DNA from: Azophilus sp965220425
GTDB lineage: Bacteria > Pseudomonadota > Gammaproteobacteria > Pseudomonadales > Azotimanducaceae
DNA: 64,000 bases
Reading direction: 5' to 3'
Assembly: GCA_965220425.1 (NCBI GenBank)
Contig: OZ244830.1
Span: forward strand, 3,720,001-3,784,000
Positions within the stretch are counted from its first letter, which is position 1. Each line of letters opens with the position of its first letter. The translations under genes and the position numbers were made by a program. Of this stretch, positions 1 through 8,252 are shown piece after piece. The notes below the pieces were generated by a model that was not told the DNA's origin, did no database searches, and saw nothing but the letters and a program-made list of their open reading frames with translations.

Positions 1-759
1 TTCGAACGAGTGATGCACGCCGACGCCGGTCAGGTTCATGACCGCTCCGACCGGGTTTTCCTCGCTGGCATTGACGGTATCGGTGGCGCCGAACTTGCGC
101 GCCAGATCCAGCTTGGAGGCGACCGTATCGATGGCGATGATGCGGCCGGCGCCGGCGATGGCGGCGCCGTTTACGCACGAGAGCCCGATACCGCCGCAGC
201 CGATCACGGCCACGGTTTCTCCGGGCGGCACCTTGGCCGTATGGATCACGGCGCCCACCCCCGTCACCACGGCGCAGCCGATCAGCGCCGCCTGTTCGAA
301 GGGCATGTCCGGCCGGATTTTGACGATCGCGTGCTCGTGCACGAGCATGTATTCGGCGAATGAACCCAGGTTCGCAAACTGTTCGAATGCCATGCCCGCC
401 TGGCTGATGCGCGGTTCCTCGCCGCGCCCCCGCCGCGTTTCCGGCTCCTGGCAAAGGCTCATGCGCCCCGTCAGGCAATATTCGCAGTGACCGCAGAATG
501 CCGAGAAGCAGGTGATGACATGATCGCCCGGCTCAACGTAGCCGACATCCCGGCCTACGGACTCGACCACCCCGGCGCTCTCGTGGCCGAGCACCACGGG
601 CATGCGCGCGGGATAGGTACCGTTGTAGTGGTGCAGGTCGCTGTGGCATACGCCGCTGGCCGCGGTACGCACCAGCACTTCCCTGGCACCGGGCAGCGAG
701 ACATCGATGTCTTCTATTTCCATCGGCACATTGGGTTCCCTCAAGACGGCCGCTTTCAT
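1..759 (-). CDS. Zinc-dependent alcohol dehydrogenase, C-terminus outside window
   Basis: Medium-chain (MDR) zinc alcohol dehydrogenase, expected to oxidise an alcohol with NAD(P). The ATG is the complement of 757-759 and the frame stays open for 253 codons to the window edge, so about 120 C-terminal residues are missing. Visible marks are the catalytic zinc segment GVCHSDLHH and the LGHESAG motif. The structural zinc lobe has four cysteines within CFSAFCGHCEYCLTGRMSLC, and the Rossmann fingerprint is GCGGIGLSCVNGAAIAGA. It starts 11 bp after the pdxA stop, so the two are probably co-transcribed. The substrate cannot be deduced; Zn ADHs of this type act on aldehydes, S-adducts or secondary alcohols. 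Confidence 0.93.
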   Translation of the reverse strand, partial: MKAAVLREPNVPMEIEDIDVSLPGAREVLVRTAASGVCHSDLHHYNGTYPARMPVVLGHESAGVVESVGRDVGYVEPGDHVITCFSAFCGHCEYCLTGRMSLCQEPETRRGRGEEPRISQAGMAFEQFANLGSFAEYMLVHEHAIVKIRPDMPFEQAALIGCAVVTGVGAVIHTAKVPPGETVAVIGCGGIGLSCVNGAAIAGAGRIIAIDTVASKLDLARKFGATDTVNASEENPVGAVMNLTGVGVHHSFE

Positions 760-770
760 GGCTGGTTCCT

Positions 771-1817
771 TTAACCCCGAGTAACCGCTGAGTTTGCCGC
801 AGCCGGCCAGAGGCTCGCAAGCCGGCGTTGTACCAGCGCGGCGGCGGCATCCAGCGCGGCGCTCATGCCGCGAGCGTCGGCCTTGCCCAAACCGGCGATA
901 TCGAACGCTGTTCCGTGGTCCACCGAAGTGCGCACAAACGGAATGCCCAGGGTGGCGGTCGTACTGCCGTGAAAGTCACGCACCTTGACCGCAATGTGGC
1001 CCTGGTCGTGATAGAGCGCCAGCACCGCATCGAATTCCCCCGCGATCGCTCGGTTGAAGACGGAATCGGCCGGAATCGGCCCGTGCGCATCGATCCCCCG
1101 GTTCCGCGCATCGCGCACCGCCGGCTCGAGTTCGTCGATCTCCTCGCGGCCGAGCATGCCGCCCTCACCGCCATGCGGATTCAGCGCGGCAACGGCGATG
1201 CGCGCACGCGGCAGTCCCCAGCCTGCCAGCGCCGCGTCGGCAAGCGCCAGTTTGGCGAGCACGTTCGCGCGGGTGACGTAGCGGGCGGCTTCCGTCAAGG
1301 GCTTGTGAGTGGACAGGTGCACCACACGCAAACCCGGCGCCATCAGCATCGTCGCCGTAAGCGATGCCTGCGTTGTTCGCGCCAGTATTTCCTGGTGACC
1401 GATGTCGTCCACGTAGCCGGCGGCATGCACGGCCTCCTTGTTGATCGGCGCGGTGACCATGGCGGCGAGCTTTCCGGCCATGCAGAGTTCGGCGGCGCGT
1501 TCGACGGCAACCACGGCGTGGGCGCCACAGGCGGCATCGACGGCGCCGACACGGAAACCGGCCGGACGCTCGATCCCGATGTCGACAATTCCCGCACTCC
1601 CGTCCAGGTCATCGGGATCGGAAATCTGCGGCAGATCCGGTTCGGGCAATCCGGCAGCGGCCGCCCCTTCGGCCAGCGCCCAACGACTGCCGATCAACAC
1701 CAATGGAGGGCCCTCCGGCGCGCGGGCGTGCAACGCCTTTACCAGCACTTCCGGCCCTATTCCGGCCGGATCGCCCATCGTGATGCCGAGAGAACCGACT
1801 GCGCGTTGTCTGCTCAT
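771..1817 (-). CDS. pdxA: 4-hydroxythreonine-4-phosphate dehydrogenase family (PdxA/PdxA2)
   Basis: A 348-residue protein of normal family length. It begins with SLGITMGDPAGIGPEV and carries the metal-binding HDQGHIAVKV segment and the FVRTSVDHGTAFDIAGLGKAD block near the C-terminus. PdxA oxidises 4-phosphohydroxy-L-threonine in pyridoxal phosphate synthesis. The HDQGHI wording is more like the PdxA2 branch, which oxidises 4-phospho-threonate-type substrates in catabolic operons. The partner here is an alcohol dehydrogenase 11 bp downstream and no pdxJ or ksgA is adjacent, so a catabolic PdxA2-like role is at least as likely as vitamin B6 synthesis. Confidence 0.9.
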   Translation of the reverse strand: MSRQRAVGSLGITMGDPAGIGPEVLVKALHARAPEGPPLVLIGSRWALAEGAAAAGLPEPDLPQISDPDDLDGSAGIVDIGIERPAGFRVGAVDAACGAHAVVAVERAAELCMAGKLAAMVTAPINKEAVHAAGYVDDIGHQEILARTTQASLTATMLMAPGLRVVHLSTHKPLTEAARYVTRANVLAKLALADAALAGWGLPRARIAVAALNPHGGEGGMLGREEIDELEPAVRDARNRGIDAHGPIPADSVFNRAIAGEFDAVLALYHDQGHIAVKVRDFHGSTTATLGIPFVRTSVDHGTAFDIAGLGKADARGMSAALDAAAALVQRRLASLWPAAANSAVTRG

Positions 1818-1833
1818 CGATCAAGCGCGACTG

Positions 1834-2274
1834 CTACGCAACGCTTTCGTCCCAATCGTCCAGGCGCTTTATGAATCCCGCTACGGCGGCGCGCCTCACA
1901 TAGCGTTCGTCCGCGGTCACGAACACGCCCCCACTGACAATCGCGTGGGCATGATACGCGGCGTCATGGAACGTCACGCCATAGCGCCGGGTGAGACCGA
2001 GAGCCTCCCGCATCCATGCCCGGGAATCGACGGCGGCAACGAGTCCGAAACGCATCAGCGCATCCAGCATGTCCGTAGCCCGTTCCGGCAATCGCCGCGC
2101 CAGGATGTTGCCGACCTCGAAGAGCCACAAGCCGGGCACGAGTGCATGCACATCTCCATCCGCGATCGCTCCTCGCAGGGAAAGGGCGTGCTCTACACCC
2201 GACTCGTCGGCGGAAGGCAACACCCACTTCAGTATCACCGACGCATCGGGCACGACGATCGCAGGTGCGGTCAA
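1834..2274 (-). CDS. VapC-type PIN-domain toxin
   Basis: 146-residue PIN-domain protein, presumed Mg-dependent endoribonuclease toxin. The N-terminal acidic residue sits in VVPDASVILKWVLP. Further conserved acidic residues occur in VGNILARRLPE (near residue 60) and in the TFHDAAYHAHAI and VTADERYVR segments near the C-terminus. Its start overlaps the stop of the upstream antitoxin by 4 bp (ATGA), the usual vapBC arrangement. It ends only 16 bp before pdxA begins, so read-through is possible. Confidence 0.88.
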   Translation of the reverse strand: MTAPAIVVPDASVILKWVLPSADESGVEHALSLRGAIADGDVHALVPGLWLFEVGNILARRLPERATDMLDALMRFGLVAAVDSRAWMREALGLTRRYGVTFHDAAYHAHAIVSGGVFVTADERYVRRAAVAGFIKRLDDWDESVA

Positions 2275-2507
2275 TGTCCTTCGTCCCGGTCTTCCCTGAT
2301 CCAGCGCATGATCTCCGCCGCGGTAACGGCGCCGTTTCCAGTTGCGTTCCGCAGCCGATCCATGTCCTCCACTGCGTCAGCCCGTCGTCTTCGGCGAACC
2401 CATTCCCGAATTGCATTGTTGATCGTGCGGCTGCGCTGACCCTGCGGCACGCCTCTCAGAAAGCTCCACACGTCGTCGTGGACAATGATGTTGATGCGAT
2501 GTGTCAC
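2271..2507 (-). CDS. VapB-like antitoxin (ribbon-helix-helix type)
   Basis: 78 residues. The N-terminal part INIIVHDDVWSFLRG followed by SRTINNAIREWVRRR resembles a ribbon-helix-helix DNA-binding fold. The charged C-terminal tail (AEIMRWIREDRDEGH) would bind the PIN toxin encoded immediately downstream with a 4-bp overlap. By analogy with vapBC systems it should repress its own promoter in the 2508-2670 gap. Assignment rests on size, overlap and partner rather than a strong motif. Confidence 0.75.
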   Translation of the reverse strand: MTHRINIIVHDDVWSFLRGVPQGQRSRTINNAIREWVRRRRRADAVEDMDRLRNATGNGAVTAAEIMRWIREDRDEGH

Positions 2508-2670
2508 CGCGCTTTCCCGGCTGTGTCGTTCTGGTGTGTAATCGAATACACACCATAGGCGCCGATGCGCCTGGATTCAAGGGGATTTCGGGAAAACCGC
2601 AGTGAGCGATTATCCCCTCGCGCCACGCGCAAGCAACCGAATTGGCCATAGTCGTCTGCCCTCGAGCTGT

Positions 2671-3882
2671 TCAAACGGCGCCGGCCGCTTCCAGCGCATC
2701 GATGGCCGCCGCGTCGTATCCGCCCAGTTCCTCGAGCAGGGACCGGGTATGAGTGCCAAGCGGGGGCACATCGGTCAGCGGGGGCGGGTCGATCCCTTCG
2801 AACCGGAGCGGCGTATGACAGAGCGCAATGTTGCCGAGCCGCGGATGCTTGCGCCATTCGAGGGCGCCCCGGGCATGGAGATGCGCATCGTTCACCACTT
2901 CCTCCAGGGTCTGCACCGAGGCGCAGACCACATCGTATTCCTGGAGCCGGTGGAAGATCTCCGACCGTGAACGGGTTCGGGTCCAGGCTGCCACCTCGGC
3001 ATCCACGGCATCCATATTCGCCGCCCGGGCGGTCATGGTCGAAAAATCGGAACGATCGGCGAGATCCGGCCGATCCATCGCGGCGACCAGGTTTCGCCAA
3101 TGCCCGTCGCGAATGCAGATCAGGGCAACATGGCCGTCCCTGGCGGGATAGACGTTATAGGGCGCCAGGCCCTGCCCCGGATGGCGGTTGCCGCTGCGCC
3201 CCTGTTCACCGATCAGGAAGTAGGCTCCGAGCGCCGTGGCGAGGGTGGGAAACACCGTGTCCTGCAGGGAGATGTCGACCACAGCCCCCTCCCCGGTCCG
3301 CGATCGCCGGAAGAGCGCCGTAACAATCCCGGCGTACAGGTGCGCGCCCCCGAGAAAGTCGCACAGCGTGGCTCCCGACTTCAGGGGCGGCCCATCCGCA
3401 TCGCCGGTGATGCTCATGATGCCGGACATCGCCTGAATGGTGAAATCCATGCCCAGGTAGTCCCGGTGCGGGCCCGTCGCGCCGTAACCCGTTCCCGCCG
3501 CATAGACGAGCCGCGGGTTCTCCGCACGTAACGCTGCGCTGCCGATACCGTAGCTGTCCATGGTCCCCGGCGAAAAGTTCTCCACCACGACGTCGACGCT
3601 CCTGACCAGGCGCTTGAGCAACGCCTGGCCTGCTTCCGTCTTGAAGTTGAGCGTCATGCATTCCTTGTTGGTATTGAGCAACGCGAACGGATAGCTGGCC
3701 GGCAGTGCCGCCGCCACGGCTCCGGTTTCCGCCACCCGGCCCCGCAGTGACTCTCCGCGCGGCGACTCCACCTTGACTACGCGCGCTCCGGCCTGCGCGA
3801 GCAGGAATCCGCAATAGGGGCCGTTGTAGATCTGGCCGAAGTCGAGCACGGTCACGCCGTCGAGCGGTTGCTCTGCCGCCAT
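2671..3882 (-). CDS. CaiB/BaiF class III CoA-transferase
   Basis: Class III CoA-transferase, moving CoA between acyl-CoA and a free carboxylic acid. I place the start at the ATG at 3880-3882, preceded by AGGACAGGA, giving 403 residues. The longer open frame upstream to 4329 has no family similarity. The N-terminus LDGVTVLDFGQIYNGPYCGFLLAQAG is diagnostic, as is the later YAAGTGYGATGPHRDYLGMD block. The catalytic aspartate is expected in the LGMDFTIQAMSGIMSITG region, roughly residue 155. It stands alone on this strand, so the acyl substrate is unknown. Confidence 0.93.
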   Translation of the reverse strand: MAAEQPLDGVTVLDFGQIYNGPYCGFLLAQAGARVVKVESPRGESLRGRVAETGAVAAALPASYPFALLNTNKECMTLNFKTEAGQALLKRLVRSVDVVVENFSPGTMDSYGIGSAALRAENPRLVYAAGTGYGATGPHRDYLGMDFTIQAMSGIMSITGDADGPPLKSGATLCDFLGGAHLYAGIVTALFRRSRTGEGAVVDISLQDTVFPTLATALGAYFLIGEQGRSGNRHPGQGLAPYNVYPARDGHVALICIRDGHWRNLVAAMDRPDLADRSDFSTMTARAANMDAVDAEVAAWTRTRSRSEIFHRLQEYDVVCASVQTLEEVVNDAHLHARGALEWRKHPRLGNIALCHTPLRFEGIDPPPLTDVPPLGTHTRSLLEELGGYDAAAIDALEAAGAV

Positions 3883-4299
3883 TATTCCTGTCCTCGCGTT
3901 TGGGTCCGGGCACGGCAAAGCATTCTCTACTTGGTGATGAGGCGCAAGGCGTTTTCCTGGAATCGGCTGTAACCCGCATCGCTCATCAACTTGCTGGTGA
4001 GCGATGCGGGTCAGCGGAGCGGGGCCGTTCGTGGCCGGTTTCCGTATGGGCTGTCGGCGATCGGAGCCCGAGTGGGCATGAACAAATTCTGTGGCTTCTT
4101 GCGTCCTTGGTTGGCTCAGACTGTACAAGGCGCTGCGATACGGGATCCGGGCGCTACTTGCCGTAACATGCTCTGCCGTGTACATGGTGGCCAGCGCCGG
4201 AGATAGATTGGAACAGACAACCGAACAACAGGTCCTGGATTTCTTGAACCGCTGGCCCATCCGGCTTGCAATGGACGACCTTTCCGGTATCCGGCAGGT
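3883..4299. other. Intergenic region with hairpin and a doubtful small ORF
   Basis: Divergent promoter region between the CoA-transferase and the GMC dehydrogenase operon. It contains a 13-bp perfect inverted repeat listed separately. A 76-codon plus-strand ORF (4091-4321) could encode a small secreted-looking peptide ending DLSGIRQVWFTANE, but it overlaps the start of the next gene in another frame and I recognise no family. Confidence 0.4.
3973..4010. repeat. Perfect 13-bp inverted repeat (hairpin)
   Basis: CCCGCATCGCTCA at 3973-3985 and its exact complement at 3998-4010 are separated by a 12-base loop. There is no T-run after it, so it is unlikely to be an intrinsic terminator. It lies about 90 bp upstream of the CoA-transferase and could be an operator or an attenuator-like structure. 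Confidence 0.6.
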
Positions 4300-4797
4300 A
4301 TGGTTCACCGCAAACGAGTAAATCGGCACAGTGGGAGCGCCCCTCGCGGGTCGTATACCCGTGCGCGCGGACTGGCGCGCCTGACTCGTCGCCGATTCGC
4401 CGCCCTTGCCGGTGTGCTGCCGGCCGCTGTCAGCGCACCCGCCCGCGATGCCGCCGACGTCGATGCCTTTCGGCGGTTTTCGGCGGCATTGACGGGTTTC
4501 CCCGCGGCGGGGCTCGACGTTGAATTCGCACGCAACCTGCTACAGGCGCTCAAGCACTCGGGCCGCGCTGCAGCCGTTGACGCCCTGATACGCGGTGAGG
4601 ACATTCGCGACCGCGCAAGCCTTGAGACGGAAATCGTATCGGCGTGGTATTCCGGCCTGCTGCCAAGTGAGACGGGGCCGGTGGTCGCCACCGTTCGGGA
4701 TGCCCTGGTCTGGCGGGCACTCGGCTTTGCCTCCCCTCCCGGAGCCTGTGCAACCGCCGCGTCCTGGGGTGAGCCGCCTGCAGGCGAAAAGCGATGA
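4300..4797 (+). CDS. Small Tat-signal subunit of a membrane FAD dehydrogenase (sorbitol dehydrogenase small-subunit-like)
   Basis: 165 residues. A twin-arginine signal (LTRRRFAALAGVLPAAVSAPA, residues about 28-48) is followed by a domain like the small subunit of membrane FAD-dependent sorbitol/gluconate dehydrogenases. The recognisable C-terminal pattern is SAWYSGLLP...VRDALVWRALGFASPPG. Such subunits are needed for folding and Tat export of the flavoprotein partner. Its stop overlaps the next start by 4 bp. The only ATG upstream of the signal is at 4300. No cytochrome c subunit follows, so electrons must pass to another carrier. Confidence 0.75.
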   Translation: MVHRKRVNRHSGSAPRGSYTRARGLARLTRRRFAALAGVLPAAVSAPARDAADVDAFRRFSAALTGFPAAGLDVEFARNLLQALKHSGRAAAVDALIRGEDIRDRASLETEIVSAWYSGLLPSETGPVVATVRDALVWRALGFASPPGACATAASWGEPPAGEKR

Positions 4798-6407
4798 GCG
4801 ACATTGAGGCCGATGTCGTCATCGTCGGTTCCGGCATCGCCGGGGCGCTCCTGGCGGAGCGGCTTGCCCGGGCGGGTGTGCGGGTGGCAATCCTGGAGGC
4901 GGGTCCGCGCATCGACCGCGGCGAAGCGCTGCGGCGCTACTTCCAAGCGCCGTTCAAGACCCCGGAAAGCCCCTATGCGGCAACCCCCGAAGCCGATTTT
5001 CCACTGACGACAGATCCGCACCACTGGTACCGTCAGTCAGGTCCGGACTCGTTCAAAAGCACCTACCTGAAAGCGGTGGGCGGCACCACCTGGCATTGGC
5101 TGGGTACGTGCCTGCGGCTCTTGCCGGACGATTTCCGGCTGCGGAGCCGCTACGGACGGGGAGTCGACTGGCCCTTGAACTACACTGACCTGGAGCCTTT
5201 CTATCTACAGGCGGAACGGGAACTCGGTGTGTCGGGGGAGTCCAGCGAGGATCTCGGTTCGCCCCGGTCCGGTGGCTTTCCGCTCCCGCCGATCGCCATG
5301 TCGTATTTGGACAGGGTTTTCGGGCGGGCTGTCGCGGGAACGGGATACAAAGTCAGCCAGACCCCCCAGGCCCGCAACTCCAGGTTCCGGGAAGGGCGGC
5401 CGGCCTGTTGTGGGAGCGCGTCGTGCATTCCAATCTGTCCGATTCAGGCCAAGTACGACGCAACCGTGCATCTGGCCCGCGCGGAGCGCCTGGGCGCCGC
5501 TCTCCATGCCTCAACCACGGCGACCTTCGTGGCGGTCGACGCCCAGGGCCGGATTGAGGGTGTTCATTTCCGCCGACCCGACCTGAGCGGCGGCATCGCT
5601 CGCGGTCGCCACCATGTGATTGCCGCCCATGGCATCGAGACGCCGAGGCTTCTTCTCCATTCCCGCTCGGATCGCACGCCGGACGGCGTCGCCAACCGAT
5701 CGGGGCAGGTGGGACGCAATCTCATGGATCATCCAATTCAGCTCAGTTGGGCGGTCGCGAACGAGCCGGTCTGGCCTTATCGCGGACCGCTTTCCACCAC
5801 AGGCATCGAAAACCTGAGAGACGGGCCGACGCGATCGACCCGTTCCGGTTTCCGGATACAAATCGGTAATGCCGGGTGGGCCTGGCCGACGGGCGCCCCC
5901 GCGACGCTGGCCGGCGGTCTTGCCAAAGCGGGACTGCGGGGCGGCGCTCTGCGTGAGGCTTTCGCGCATCAGGCGGCTCGCCATGTGGAACTCGCCGCCC
6001 TCACCGAGCAGCTACCCGAGGCGGAAAACCGGATGGTGCCAGACCCGCACGAGAAGGATCGCTACGGCGTGCCGCTGCCGCGAATCCATTATGCGGTGGA
6101 CAACTACACGCGGGCAGGGCTGACCGCCGCCCGTGTCGTTCACGACCGCATCTTCGCCAGACTCGACTGCACGGAAGTTCACCACCACGACAATTTTCTG
6201 GGGGCTGGACACATTTTGGGAACCTGCCGCATGGGGAACGATCCGGCGAGGTCGGTGATCGACAGCGAATTGCGCAGCCACGACCACGACAATCTCCATG
6301 TACTCGGTTCGGCGACCTTTCCGACGGGGGGAACAGCCAACCCAACGCTGACCATCGCCGCTCTCAGCCTGCGGCTGGCAGAACGATTGAAAGGTCTGGA
6401 CGCTTGA
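4794..6407 (+). CDS. GMC-family FAD-dependent oxidoreductase, catalytic subunit
   Basis: 537-residue glucose-methanol-choline family flavoprotein, likely oxidising a polyol, sugar or alcohol in the periplasm together with the small subunit encoded upstream. The dinucleotide fold VIVGSGIAGALLAERLARAG opens the protein and LKAVGGTTWHWLGTCLRL follows near residue 85. The substrate-side cysteine-rich stretch CCGSASCIPICPIQ resembles gluconate/fructose dehydrogenase subunits. The C-terminal active-site His and Asn regions (AGHILGTCRMG; GGTANPTLTIAAL) are intact. It has no signal of its own, consistent with hitch-hiker Tat export. Confidence 0.9.
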   Translation: MSDIEADVVIVGSGIAGALLAERLARAGVRVAILEAGPRIDRGEALRRYFQAPFKTPESPYAATPEADFPLTTDPHHWYRQSGPDSFKSTYLKAVGGTTWHWLGTCLRLLPDDFRLRSRYGRGVDWPLNYTDLEPFYLQAERELGVSGESSEDLGSPRSGGFPLPPIAMSYLDRVFGRAVAGTGYKVSQTPQARNSRFREGRPACCGSASCIPICPIQAKYDATVHLARAERLGAALHASTTATFVAVDAQGRIEGVHFRRPDLSGGIARGRHHVIAAHGIETPRLLLHSRSDRTPDGVANRSGQVGRNLMDHPIQLSWAVANEPVWPYRGPLSTTGIENLRDGPTRSTRSGFRIQIGNAGWAWPTGAPATLAGGLAKAGLRGGALREAFAHQAARHVELAALTEQLPEAENRMVPDPHEKDRYGVPLPRIHYAVDNYTRAGLTAARVVHDRIFARLDCTEVHHHDNFLGAGHILGTCRMGNDPARSVIDSELRSHDHDNLHVLGSATFPTGGTANPTLTIAALSLRLAERLKGLDA

Positions 6408-6604
6408 GGAGGCCATGGGCTGTGGGAATGACGGTGGCCCGGGCAGCGGGTTCCGCGGCCGAAGCGGGTGCGGCGAAGAGGAAAAAGGTTATTGCAGCCT
6501 ACGTTGTTGAAGCGCTTGCGCAACGAAGGCGCAACGATCCCCTGCCAAGACACGAGTTTGCTCGTATACTGCCCTTTTCGACGCGACGACAAGCTGGAAC
6601 TGCC

Positions 6605-6985
6605 ATGGCTGAACACCTAGTGATTCCTGGCATGGATGAGTTGGAGGAATTTTGTCGAAACAACAACATCGCGAAACTGGCGTTGTTCGGGTCGGCGTTG
6701 CGCGACGATTTCAGCTCTTCCAGCGACATCGATCTACTGGTCAAATTTCGTCCTGGAACAATAGTCGGTCTCATGGGCGTAACGCGAATCGAGATTGCCT
6801 TGTCTGGTTTTTTCGGAGACCGGAAGATCGACCTTAGAACAATCGAAGATCTCAGCCCATACATTCGCGACAAGGTAGTACGCAATGCCCGTTTACTAGT
6901 CGCTTTTGAAGAAGATGTCGCCGACTCCAGCCCAGTTTCGAGCGCACCGGGCCGGACGCTGAAGGCAGGGCTTGATGCACGTTGA
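6605..6985 (+). CDS. MNT-type minimal nucleotidyltransferase (MntA-like antitoxin)
   Basis: 126 residues when started at the ATG at 6605; the frame is open from 6404 but the extra N-terminus looks like GMC-gene trailer. The nucleotidyltransferase signature GSALRDDFSSSSDIDLLVKF has the GS...D.D active site at residues about 29-46, with a third acidic residue in DRKIDLRT. Proteins of this class AMPylate and neutralise HEPN ribonuclease toxins. The expected HEPN gene begins right after it but is broken (see 6975-7022). The last 20 residues look atypical, so the 3' end may have been altered too. Confidence 0.8.
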   Translation: MAEHLVIPGMDELEEFCRNNNIAKLALFGSALRDDFSSSSDIDLLVKFRPGTIVGLMGVTRIEIALSGFFGDRKIDLRTIEDLSPYIRDKVVRNARLLVAFEEDVADSSPVSSAPGRTLKAGLDAR

Positions 6986-7022
6986 CGACGACACCCGACT
7001 GACAAGACTGACCCCCCTATAG
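6975..7022 (+). pseudogene. Possible decapitated HEPN toxin gene
   Basis: An ATG overlapping the stop of the MNT gene opens a 15-codon frame reading MHVDDDTRLTRLTPL. HEPN toxins paired with MNT proteins often begin with an acidic D-D-x-x-R-L segment before their first helix, so this fits a toxin gene cut off after about ten residues. No HEPN RxxxxH motif is found in the 225 bp that follow. The identification rests on position and a few residues only. Confidence 0.4.
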
Positions 7023-7247
7023 TTGAGCAATTCAACTCATCTCGTCGTTTGGACAGACGAGGTGACGGGAGATGCTGGTTGAGGAGACCGGCAGGTTGAT
7101 CGAGTCGATCCGCATCGTTCCCTCCCTCCGGCTGCAGTGGTTAGCGATCGGCCATTCGTATCGCCATTGGAGGATTCAGACAGCACCGTTTGCGCCAGAC
7201 CGGAGCCGCCAAATGCGGCGATGCTTCAGCCCAACCTTTACGTGGTG

Positions 7248-8252
7248 TCATCGATCCAGTTCCGCCATCATCACGAGCAGGTCGCAGACCCGGTTCGAGT
7301 AGCCCCACTCGTTGTCGTACCAGCACAGCGCCTTCAGGAAACGCCCACCCGTAACCTGCGTAAACGATGCGTCGTAGATGGATGAGTGGGGGTTGCCGAT
7401 GATGTCCGAGGACACCACCGGCTCGTGGGTGAATTCCAGGACGTTCTCGAGCCGCGGGGAGTCGGCGGCCGCCTGCATGGCCTCATGCACGGTATCTATA
7501 CTTGCCGGCCGCTCCAGTTCCACGAACAGGTCCACCACCGAACCGTCCGGTACCGGCACACGCGAGGCGATGCCGTCCAGCCGCCCGTTCAGTTCCGGCA
7601 GCACTTCCCCCACGGCCTTGGCGGCGCCGGTGGAGGTGGGAATGATGTTCTCCGCCGCCGCGCGGCTGCGCCGCCAGTCGGAGTGGGGCACGTCCGCCAG
7701 GCTCTGGTCGTTCGTGTAGGCGTGCACGGTGTTGATCACCCCTTCACGGATACCGAAGCGGTCGTTGAGCACCTTGGCGACCGGCGCCAGGCAGTTGGTG
7801 GTGCAGCTTGCGTTGGAGACGATGCGGTGCCCGGCCTCGAGCCCATCCTCGTTGACGCCGAGCACCACGGTGTAGTCTATGGCGTCTTTGGCGGGAACGG
7901 TCAAAAGCGCCCGCTTTGCGCCCGCCTCAAGGTGCATCGCCACCTGTTCCCGGGCGCGGAAGGCGCCCGTCGATTCCACCACGGCGTCCACATCGAGATC
8001 CGCCCAGGGCAACCGGCGCGGGTCCCGTTCCCGGACCATGCGCGCCCGGGTATGCGGCGTGACCAGTTCGCCGTCCTCGATGGCGACACCGCCTTCGAAG
8101 CGGCCCATCACCGTGTCGTAGGTCAGCAGATAGGCCAGCGCATCGTGGTCGAACAAATCATTGATCGCGACGATCTCGATCTCGTCTGTGGTCTCCGCGA
8201 TCCGAAAGACAGCACGGCCGATACGTCCGAACCCGTTGATGGCGACGCGCAT
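7248..8252 (-). CDS. gapA: Glyceraldehyde-3-phosphate dehydrogenase
   Basis: 334-residue class I GAPDH, converting glyceraldehyde-3-phosphate, phosphate and NAD(P) to 1,3-bisphosphoglycerate. NAD fold INGFGRIGRAVFR is at the N-terminus. The catalytic cysteine is Cys150 in SNASCTTNCLAP and the catalytic histidine is His177 in VHAYTNDQ. The anion-binding STGAAKAVG and C-terminal WYDNEWGYSNRV segments are present. The residue after beta-2 is Asn31-Asp32 (AINDLFD), compatible with NAD use. Its ATG overlaps the stop of the upstream paralogue by one base (TGATG), implying translational coupling. Confidence 0.97.
   Translation of the reverse strand: MRVAINGFGRIGRAVFRIAETTDEIEIVAINDLFDHDALAYLLTYDTVMGRFEGGVAIEDGELVTPHTRARMVRERDPRRLPWADLDVDAVVESTGAFRAREQVAMHLEAGAKRALLTVPAKDAIDYTVVLGVNEDGLEAGHRIVSNASCTTNCLAPVAKVLNDRFGIREGVINTVHAYTNDQSLADVPHSDWRRSRAAAENIIPTSTGAAKAVGEVLPELNGRLDGIASRVPVPDGSVVDLFVELERPASIDTVHEAMQAAADSPRLENVLEFTHEPVVSSDIIGNPHSSIYDASFTQVTGGRFLKALCWYDNEWGYSNRVCDLLVMMAELDR

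Noticed and set aside
4091..4321. Small plus-strand ORF before the GMC operon as a real gene
   Set aside because: Overlaps the next start in a different frame, has no clear ribosome site and no family; mentioned only in the intergenic entry.
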